Source of the DNA: Pseudomonadota bacterium
GTDB taxonomy: Bacteria > Myxococcota_A > Polyangia > Polyangiales > Polyangiaceae
NCBI GenBank assembly: GCA_023411445.1
Contig: JAEYOT010000256.1
Span: 1-11,799, forward strand
Reading direction: 5' to 3'
DNA: 11,799 nucleotides
Numbering within the stretch: position 1 is the first letter of the stretch; every line of letters starts with the position of its first letter. The notes beneath the pieces are model-generated. The model was not told where the DNA came from. It ran no database searches and was given only the letters and a program-made list of their open reading frames with translations. Below, in pieces: positions 6,572 to 11,799 of this stretch. The position numbers were made by a program, and so were the translations under genes.

Positions 6572-7045
6572 CTATTCGGCTTCTTTTCTTGCCTGGGCGG
6601 ATTTCAGGCGGTCGCCGATGGCGCGGCGTAGACCCAGCAGGTCGTAGCGATCCGGGCGGTCGTCCCCGCGGTTGGCTACCTCTTGGGCGATGCCGTCCAC
6701 GATGGTCCGCGGCTTCTCCGGGATCTTCAGGGCCTCGCCGAGCTTGCTCAAGGCGGCCAGCTCCGCCTCTGTCACCACGCCGTCCAGCCGCGTGAGCCAG
6801 CAGGCCACCGCGTACACGAACAAGCGATCTTCCTTCGACAAGTTCTTGCGGTCGATGACGCCGAGATCGATGGGCTCTTTGGTGGCGGCCTCGATCTCCG
6901 CGATCTCGGCGATGTCCAGCCCCTCCTCGAGCGCGGTGCGGACGATGGCGTCCGCCTCCTCCTGGTCGAGGTGACCGTCCGCCCAGCCCACTGCCGCTAG
7001 CGCCACGTACACGTCGCGGCCAAGCCGCGGTTTTTCCTCAGCCAT
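6572..7045 (-). CDS. TerB-like (tellurite resistance TerB fold) protein
   Basis: 157 residues, soluble and almost all helical. Two repeated segments match the acidic helical hairpins of TerB-like domains: VALAAVGWADGHLDQEEADA (residues 14-33) and AVACWLTRLDGVVTEAELAA (79-98). In both a helix ends in an aD-G turn followed by an acidic helix; TerB-family proteins bind metal through such acidic residues. The C-terminal 30 residues (RYDLLGLRRAIGDRLKSAQ) are basic and helical. No terC, terD or other ter genes are nearby, so tellurite resistance should not be assumed; stand-alone TerB-like proteins are common and mostly uncharacterised. The ATG at 7045 is well supported by an AAGGAG seven bases upstream. 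It may be cotranscribed with the HDOD-GGDEF gene, although the 102-base gap with inverted repeats allows separate control. Confidence 0.7.
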   Translation of the reverse strand: MAEEKPRLGRDVYVALAAVGWADGHLDQEEADAIVRTALEEGLDIAEIAEIEAATKEPIDLGVIDRKNLSKEDRLFVYAVACWLTRLDGVVTEAELAALSKLGEALKIPEKPRTIVDGIAQEVANRGDDRPDRYDLLGLRRAIGDRLKSAQARKEAE

Positions 7046-7052
7046 TCTGCAG

Positions 7053-7058
7053 CTCCTT
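7053..7058 (-). promoter_or_regulatory. Strong Shine-Dalgarno of the TerB-like gene
   Basis: On the minus strand AAGGAG lies seven bases before the ATG at 7045. It is the clearest ribosome-binding site in the window, where most starts have weak sites or depend on overlap with an upstream gene, and it fixes the start of the TerB-like gene. Confidence 0.6.
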
Positions 7059-7161
7059 CGTTCCGCGTTCTACCACAGCACCCTCTCCGGGCGCTCGCTG
7101 GGGCGCGCAAGGGCCGCGCAAAGTTGATGCCATCCCACTTGCGCTCCACTAGCTTCCAGCC

Positions 7162-7434
7162 GTGCCGGGCTCCGGACAACCACTAGCTCTCACCGTAAGC
7201 GTGCTGTATTTCGCCGCGCTGCGCGATCTCGCCGGCACGGGCGAAGAAAGGCTAGACCTGCCTGCCGGCGCGGACGTCGAGGCGCTCTTGCAGGCGCTGG
7301 TGCAACGCCACGCTGCGCTCGAGGAGCGGCTCGGGTCGATCCGGGTTGCCGTCAACGAAGAGTTCAGCAACCGTTCGCAGACCTTGCACAGCGGCGACGT
7401 CGTAGCGCTCATTCCCCCCGTGTCCGGCGGTTGA
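7162..7434 (+). CDS. moaD: MoaD/ThiS-like beta-grasp sulfur carrier protein
   Basis: 90 residues, the normal size of the molybdopterin synthase small subunit. The first strand and helix read TVSVLYFAALRDLAGTGEER, matching the MoaD pattern (VLYFA.LRE..G). Later come IRVAVNEEFSNRSQTLHSGD and VVALIPPVSGG. The protein ends in the diagnostic Gly-Gly tail, which in MoaD is adenylylated by MoeB and then thiocarboxylated to donate sulfur to precursor Z. No moaE, moaA or moeB lies in the window, so a role in molybdopterin synthesis is inferred only from family resemblance; other MoaD/ThiS-like carriers look the same at this level. The GTG at 7162 is the best start because the first strand begins at about residue 10; it has no clear ribosome site. 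The stop overlaps the next gene's ATG by one base (TGATG). Confidence 0.85.
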   Translation: MPGSGQPLALTVSVLYFAALRDLAGTGEERLDLPAGADVEALLQALVQRHAALEERLGSIRVAVNEEFSNRSQTLHSGDVVALIPPVSGG

Positions 7435-8387
7435 TGGCAACCTTCCACATCGGCGCAGACGAAAACGGCTTGGGCTCACGGCTCGGCCCCATGATCGTGA
7501 CGGCCGTCCTGGCCGAGGTAGATGGGGAGCCGGGCGAGCGCTTCCTCTCCCGCAAGCTCCCCAAGAGCATCCGGGAGGATTTAGACGACTCCAAGCGCCT
7601 CATGTCTCACACGGACGTGGGCATCGGTGAGGCTTGGGCGCGCGTGCTCACCGGCAACGTGGCGCGCACCCCGGCGGAGCTGTTCGAACGTCTGTCGCTC
7701 GAAGGCACCGCCAAGCTGCGCGAGCCATGCCCCAAGTCCGCCGCCGCGCAGTGCTGGGCCGAGCAGCGTGAAACCTTTTGCTCTACGGAAGAGCAGCGGG
7801 GGCGCGCCGAGCGGCACCTGCGCGCCTTCGCGGGCCGCGGCGTGCGCATCCTGGACGTGCAGACCAGCGTGGTGTGCACGCAGAAGCTCAATCAGAACCG
7901 CGCGCGCGGCATCAACCGCTTCGTGAGCGATCTGCACGCTATGGAGCAGCTGATCTTGAAGCTGCGAAGCCGAGCAGGCGCGCCCGTGCACGCGGTGTGC
8001 GGCAAGGTCGGCGGCATCGGTGAATACTCCAAGTTCTTCGGCCCGCTCAGCGGCTGGCTGCACGCCAAGATCGTGGAGGGGCACGCGGAGAGCGCCTACC
8101 AGTTCCCGCAGCTGGGACAGGTGCGCTTCGTGCGGGATGCTGACGCACGCGCGCCGCTCGTGATGCTGGCGTCGCTGGTCGGCAAGTACGTGCGCGAGCT
8201 GTTCATGCAGCGCATCGCCGCGCACTACCCGGGTCACGACGATCCGGAGCTGCCACGCCCCAGCGGCTACCACGACCCCGTTACGGCCGCGTTCGTGCAG
8301 CGCACGGCGCTGGTGCGCAAGCAGCGTCGCCTCCCGCAGACCTGCTTCGAGCGCGATCGCGACCCGCCAGGAGCCGCCAGCGCGTGA
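7434..8387 (+). CDS. Divergent RNase HII-like (RNase H fold) protein
   Basis: 317 residues, longer than a typical RNase HII of about 200. The order of motifs resembles RNase HII/HIII: GADENGLGSRLGPMIVTAVL at residues 7-26 (compare DEAGRG..GP), with D9 and E10 as the first carboxylates; DDSKRL at 51-56 (compare DSKkLs); then VRDADARAPLVMLASLVGKY (233-252) and REL, comparable to the KaDa...AASIlAKv.RD motif; and SGYHDPVTAAF at 277-287, comparable to the GYgt..H motif. The third acid, normally in a strand ending DG, aligns with VCGKVGG (188-194), where no Asp is present. An insertion of about 100 residues (roughly 57-160) with cysteines at 99, 107, 116 and 148 separates the motifs. Activity on RNA/DNA hybrids is uncertain. 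ATG 7434 overlaps the moaD-like stop (TGATG), and the end overlaps the MATE gene (GTGA). Confidence 0.55.
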   Translation: MATFHIGADENGLGSRLGPMIVTAVLAEVDGEPGERFLSRKLPKSIREDLDDSKRLMSHTDVGIGEAWARVLTGNVARTPAELFERLSLEGTAKLREPCPKSAAAQCWAEQRETFCSTEEQRGRAERHLRAFAGRGVRILDVQTSVVCTQKLNQNRARGINRFVSDLHAMEQLILKLRSRAGAPVHAVCGKVGGIGEYSKFFGPLSGWLHAKIVEGHAESAYQFPQLGQVRFVRDADARAPLVMLASLVGKYVRELFMQRIAAHYPGHDDPELPRPSGYHDPVTAAFVQRTALVRKQRRLPQTCFERDRDPPGAASA

Positions 8388-9829
8388 GCTCGGCGGCGCT
8401 GGATCCCCGCAGCGAACGCATTCTGCGCAGCCCGTTACCGTTCGAGGTGCTGCGCTTCGGCGCGCCGCTTGCGATCGGCATGGGCCTGCAGACGGCCTTC
8501 AACTTGGTGGATGCGTACCTGATCTCGCGCCTGCCGCCGGAGGTAGCCGGGCCCGCGCTCGGCGCGATCGGCATCTGCGATCAGCTCGCCGCCATCGGCA
8601 CCATCGTGAGCTACGGCGTCAGCGTAGCCGCCGCCAGCCTGGTGAGCCGCGCCTGGGGGCGGGGCGATCAGGCGGAGGCTCGGCGCATCGCCTGGCAGTC
8701 GGGCTTGATCGTGCTCACGCTGGGCGCGGCGCTGGCGCTGATCGGCGGCCTGGGCGCTTCGGCGCTGCTCGCTGACGTGATCGGCGTGAAGGGCGAGGTC
8801 GTCACGCGCGGCACGGACTACCTCACGGTGGTGATGGGCGGCAGCGTCACCATGTTCTTGGTGCTGCACTTCGCGAGCCTGCTGCGCGCCGTTGGCAGCG
8901 GGAAGACACCAGTCGTGTTCCTGGTGCTCGGCAACGTACTGAACCTGATCTTAGCAGTTCTGTTCATCTTCGGTCCAGGAGCCGCTCCAGAAGCGCTCGC
9001 CTGGGGCCCGGGGCTCGCCTCCACGCTGGGCATTCCGCGCTTGGAGCTGTTCGGCGCCGGTGTAGCCACCCTGCTGGCGCGCGCCGTCATCCTGCTCCCG
9101 CTCGGCTTCTACGCCGCCAAGCGCCTGGGCTTCTTTCGCGCGCCGATCTCGCTTCTACCCAACCGTGAGACCGTGCTGGAGGTGCTGCGCTTGGCGTGGC
9201 CTTCCAGCGCAGAGCTATGCGTGCGCATGTGCGCCATGCTGCTCACGCATGCGCTCGTCGCTCGCGCCTTCACCAGCGTGACGGATCAGACCGCCACCAC
9301 CGCGCTCGGCGTCGTCTTCCGCTTCGAGACGATGGCGCTGTTCGTCAGCATCGGTTGGGGCAGCGCGGTGCAGACCTTCGTCGGCCAAAACCTGGGCGCG
9401 GCGCAGCCAGGGCGTGCCAAGCACAGCGGCTACTGGGCCGCCCTTTACAACGCGATCATGATGGGCGCGCTGGCCCTGCTCTACGTCCGGTACAGCGCGG
9501 CCATCGTCGGGTTCTTCGCCGAAGAGCCCCACGTGCTGGCCGTGGCTGAGAGCTACCTGTCGTGGGTCGCGCCCAGCTACGTGGCGCTCGGCGTCGGTAT
9601 CGTGCTGGGGTCCGCCATGCAGGGCGCGGGCACTCCGCTGCGCGCGCTGGTGCTGGATGTGTGTGTGGTGCTGCTGGTCCAGCTACCGGCGGCCCTGCTG
9701 CTGCTGTGGTCGCCCGAGCGGAGCCTGACCCAGGTGTGGCTCACGGTCGCGCTGAGCTATGTCGCGCTAGCGCTGGTGTTTTGGGTCAGCTATCGCCGCG
9801 GCCGCTTTCTGAAGGCAGCGCTAGCGTAG
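8384..9829 (+). CDS. MATE family efflux transporter
   Basis: 481 residues, the usual MATE length, with about twelve hydrophobic segments in two homologous halves. The N-terminal half starts with LRFGAPLAIGMGLQTAFNLV and DAYLISRLPPEVAGPALGAIG, a pattern typical of NorM/DinF-type transporters, and has LLRAVGSGKTPVVFLVLGNV (residues 166-185). The second half has TALGVVFRFETMALFVSIGW and FVGQNLGAAQPGRA, and repeats the first-half motif as MQGAGTPLRALVLDV. MATE proteins are inner-membrane Na+ or H+ antiporters exporting cationic drugs, metabolites or lipid-linked compounds; the substrate here is unknown. The GTG start at 8384 has AGGAG ten bases upstream and overlaps the preceding stop by four bases, so expression is probably coupled to the RNase HII-like gene. 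The next gene starts 30 bases downstream. Confidence 0.92.
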   Translation: MSSAALDPRSERILRSPLPFEVLRFGAPLAIGMGLQTAFNLVDAYLISRLPPEVAGPALGAIGICDQLAAIGTIVSYGVSVAAASLVSRAWGRGDQAEARRIAWQSGLIVLTLGAALALIGGLGASALLADVIGVKGEVVTRGTDYLTVVMGGSVTMFLVLHFASLLRAVGSGKTPVVFLVLGNVLNLILAVLFIFGPGAAPEALAWGPGLASTLGIPRLELFGAGVATLLARAVILLPLGFYAAKRLGFFRAPISLLPNRETVLEVLRLAWPSSAELCVRMCAMLLTHALVARAFTSVTDQTATTALGVVFRFETMALFVSIGWGSAVQTFVGQNLGAAQPGRAKHSGYWAALYNAIMMGALALLYVRYSAAIVGFFAEEPHVLAVAESYLSWVAPSYVALGVGIVLGSAMQGAGTPLRALVLDVCVVLLVQLPAALLLLWSPERSLTQVWLTVALSYVALALVFWVSYRRGRFLKAALA

Positions 9830-9859
9830 CTCGGCCAGCCGGGGTTAAGCTCACGCGTC

Positions 9860-11263
9860 GTGTCGACTCCGGGAGCAATCGAGCGGTTCGATCTGGTCGT
9901 GATAGGCGCAGGTCCTGCGGGCGAAAAGGCCGCCGCCCAAGCCGCCTATTTCGGCAAGCGGGTAGCGGTGATCGAGCGCGAAGCCGAGCCGGGCGGCGCC
10001 GCCGTCCACACCGGCACCCTGCCCAGCAAGACGCTGCGGGAGACGGCGCTCTACCTGTCCGGCCACCGCGCGCGGGCGCTCTACGGCGTCGCGGTGGAGC
10101 TCGACGCGCAGGCCACCGTGCCGCGGCTGATGTCGCGCAAGAACGCGATCGCCGCCGCCGAGGCGCGCTCGTTCCGCCACAATTTCGAGCGCCACAACAT
10201 CACCTACTTCCACGGCCGCGGGCAGCTGGTGGACGACCACACCGTGCTGATCACGTCGCGAGACGACGATCGCCGCATCTACGGCGAATTCATCCTGATC
10301 GCCACCGGCTCCAAGCCCCACCGCCCCGCCGACATCGACTTCGCGGATGACTTCATCCACGACAGCGACGAGATCCTGGACATCAACACGCTACCGAAGT
10401 CCCTGGCCATCCTGGGTGGCGGCGTGATCGGCTGTGAGTACGCCAGCATGTTCGCCGCGCTCGGCGTCGCGGTCACGCTGGTGGACGCTCGCCCAGAGAT
10501 CTTGCCGTTCTTGGACTTGGAGATCGTGTCGCGCCTGAAGGCCGCGATGATAGGCTCCGGGATCCGGCTCGTGCAGGGCCAGCGCTGGGGCGCGGTCAAG
10601 CGCGTCGCCGGCGGCGTGGAGACGTCGCTGTCCGATGGCAGCAAGCTGGTCACGGAGCAGCTGTTGTTCGCTGCTGGCCGCACCGGGGCAACCCAGGGGC
10701 TGGGCCTCGCCAGCGTCGGAATCGAGCCGGACTCTCGCGGCTACTTGCCGGTGGACGCGCAGTTTCGCACCAAGGTGCCGCACATCCTGGCGGCGGGCGA
10801 CGTGATCGGCTTTCCGGCTTTGGCCTCGGTCTCGATGGAGCAAGGGCGCGTGGCGGTGTGCCAAGCCTTCGGCTTCTCTTACAAGCACTCGGTCGCCGAG
10901 ACCATGCCGTACGGCATCTACACGATCCCGGAGTGCAGCGCCTTCGGCGAGACGGAAGAGACGTGCCAGCAGAAGGGCATTCCGTACGTGTCCGGGCGCG
11001 CGCTCTACGAGCACAACGCGCGCGGCAAGATCACGGGTGACTCGGACGGCGTGACCAAGCTGATCGTGCACCGGGAGAATCGCAAGATCATCGGCGTGCA
11101 CGTGATCGGCGAGCGCGCCAGCGAGCTCGTCCACATCGGGCAAACCGCGATTTACCTCGGCGGCACCGTGGACCTGTTCATCGACATGGTGTTCAACTAC
11201 CCAACCCTGTCGGACTCCTACAAGTACGCGGCCTACGAGTGCCTGGCGGCGCTCGCGCGGTAG
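9860..11263 (+). CDS. sthA: Soluble pyridine nucleotide transhydrogenase (Si-specific NAD(P)+ transhydrogenase)
   Basis: 467 residues, the normal length. This cytosolic FAD enzyme passes hydride between NADPH and NAD+, usually draining excess NADPH. Seen: the FAD-binding VVIGAGPAGEKAA (residues 13-25); the second dinucleotide motif LAILGGGVIGCEYASMFAAL (182-201), with D209 at the end of the next strand; and the FAD-contacting ILAAGDVIGFPALASVSMEQ (309-328). The redox disulphide motif of lipoamide dehydrogenase is replaced by GGAAVHTGTLPSK (45-57), so both cysteines are gone (A48, T53), as in SthA. The C-terminal dimer domain has FNYPTLSDSY in place of the HAHPTLSE catalytic motif, again as in SthA. 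The GTG at 9860 is the only reasonable start before the FAD motif. It follows the MATE gene by 30 bases and converges on the cytochrome gene two bases away. Confidence 0.93.
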   Translation: MSTPGAIERFDLVVIGAGPAGEKAAAQAAYFGKRVAVIEREAEPGGAAVHTGTLPSKTLRETALYLSGHRARALYGVAVELDAQATVPRLMSRKNAIAAAEARSFRHNFERHNITYFHGRGQLVDDHTVLITSRDDDRRIYGEFILIATGSKPHRPADIDFADDFIHDSDEILDINTLPKSLAILGGGVIGCEYASMFAALGVAVTLVDARPEILPFLDLEIVSRLKAAMIGSGIRLVQGQRWGAVKRVAGGVETSLSDGSKLVTEQLLFAAGRTGATQGLGLASVGIEPDSRGYLPVDAQFRTKVPHILAAGDVIGFPALASVSMEQGRVAVCQAFGFSYKHSVAETMPYGIYTIPECSAFGETEETCQQKGIPYVSGRALYEHNARGKITGDSDGVTKLIVHRENRKIIGVHVIGERASELVHIGQTAIYLGGTVDLFIDMVFNYPTLSDSYKYAAYECLAALAR

Positions 11264-11265
11264 CT

Positions 11266-11799
11266 TCAGGGTGTCTCAGCCAGGGCCGCGCGCGCCTGCT
11301 CCACCAGCTGCGCGCCGCTCAGGCTCATGTCCAGCGGCAAGGCGCGGCCCATGCGCCGCTCCAGGCTGGCTTTGGCGAAATAGCGTACTAGCGGGTAGTC
11401 GCTGGATAGCAGCGCCACGCCGGAGTCCATGGTGCCCGTCAGGTCATGGCGCGCGGCGATGTCCGCCGCCAACGCCTGCTCGTGGGGCTTGCCGGCCAAG
11501 AGCGTCAAACGCACGGCGTTCTTCTTCAGATCTCGGCCGTACAGCTGGGCGAGGCGCGCGCGGTCGTAGCGCTTGCCCCACCATTTCTCCATCGTCATCA
11601 CCAGCTGCTCCACGCTGCGGTCCGCGTGGCACAGCGCGCACTCAGGCGGCCGATCCCGTTCGACTCGCGCTGGGTCCGTGGGCGAGCCGATGCGGTGGTA
11701 CGCGGTGAAATCGTAGGCCAAGCCCATGTTCTTTTTCGGCATGTGGCAGCTGAGGCAAGCGCCGCCCGCGCCCGTGGGCGAGTGGTGCGAGTGCTGGGC
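11266..11799 (-). CDS. C-terminal part of a multihaem cytochrome c family protein, 5' end beyond the window
   Basis: The frame is open to the right edge, so only the last 177 residues are visible. It starts AQHSHHSPTGAGGACLSCHM, giving a c-type haem site CLSCH (residues 15-19, bases 11743-11757) preceded by a His-rich segment, then MPKKNMGLAYDFTAYHRIGS. A second site, CALCH (54-58, bases 11626-11640), is followed by ADRSVEQLVMTMEKWWGKRY. CxxCHMP followed by a His-containing stretch, a second CxxCH with an acid or basic DRS/DKS, and a helix ending in WWG/WYG recalls the large periplasmic cytochromes that carry TPR or HEAT repeats after the haem region. The remaining 100 residues (LAADIAARHDLTGTMDSGVA, SSDYPLVRYFAKASLERRMG) look like short helical repeats. 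Haem number and partner cannot be judged from the tail. The ATG at 11742 inside CxxCHM is not a real start. Confidence 0.8.
   Translation of the reverse strand, partial: AQHSHHSPTGAGGACLSCHMPKKNMGLAYDFTAYHRIGSPTDPARVERDRPPECALCHADRSVEQLVMTMEKWWGKRYDRARLAQLYGRDLKKNAVRLTLLAGKPHEQALAADIAARHDLTGTMDSGVALLSSDYPLVRYFAKASLERRMGRALPLDMSLSGAQLVEQARAALAETP

Noticed and set aside
7046..7161. Gap between the divergent TerB-like and moaD-like genes searched for promoters
   Set aside because: Apart from the Shine-Dalgarno of the TerB-like gene, I found no -35/-10 pair or inverted repeat good enough to call.
6997..7179. Minus-strand 60-codon frame with a protein-like start (GWKLVERKWDGINFA)
   Set aside because: It spans the 116-bp gap between the TerB-like and moaD-like genes and runs into both in other frames. 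Beyond the first 20 residues it is Arg/Ala-rich, and it has no ribosome site. It could be a decayed gene end, but there is no way to support that here.
9860..11263. Dihydrolipoamide dehydrogenase or mercuric reductase
   Set aside because: The redox-active cysteine pair is absent (A48 and T53 at the expected positions) and the C-terminal His-Glu motif is replaced by NYPTLSD, which fits SthA instead.

Overview
This 11.8-kb, very GC-rich window has tightly packed genes, GTG starts, stop/start overlaps of 1 to 4 bases and strong G/C preference at third codon positions. Together with the gene content (VanW-type cell-wall protein, HDOD-GGDEF protein, CXXCH cytochrome, lipoproteins), this suggests a Gram-negative deltaproteobacterium-like organism, most likely Myxococcota (Polyangia-like). 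That placement is inference. I see no tRNA, rRNA, CRISPR array or insertion sequence; it reads as ordinary chromosomal backbone.

Layout. (1) 1-2426, plus strand: the 3' end of a membrane-anchored SH3-like protein (BatE-like tail), then a lipoprotein of the TIKI/ChaN type overlapping by 4 bases a type I mannose-6-phosphate isomerase (manA). (2) 2414-4279, minus strand: a 621-residue VanW-family membrane-anchored protein whose end overlaps the end of manA by 13 bases. (3) 4280-4369: a short divergent promoter region with a perfect 6+6 bp inverted repeat. (4) 4370-4962, plus strand: an unrecognised acidic protein that can only be read through by a -1 frame change near 4531. (5) 4970-7045, minus strand: a TerB-like protein followed by an HDOD-GGDEF diguanylate cyclase, with two small inverted repeats between them. 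(6) 7162-11263, plus strand: a probable operon of a MoaD-like beta-grasp protein, a divergent RNase HII-fold protein, a MATE transporter (these three overlap) and, 30 bases on, a soluble pyridine nucleotide transhydrogenase (sthA). (7) 11266-11799, minus strand: the C-terminal part of a multihaem c-type cytochrome running off the right edge.

Functional themes. ManA feeds mannose/fructose-6-phosphate exchange for surface polysaccharides. The VanW protein and the lipoprotein act at the envelope. The HDOD-GGDEF enzyme makes c-di-GMP. SthA balances NADH and NADPH, and the cytochrome acts in periplasmic electron transfer.

I found no convincing large undescribed system. The items most worth a second look are the frameshifted gene at 4370-4962, with a T6 run next to the upstream frame's stop, and the RNase HII-like protein at 7434-8387, which has lost one expected active-site carboxylate and is coupled to a MoaD-like gene and a MATE transporter.
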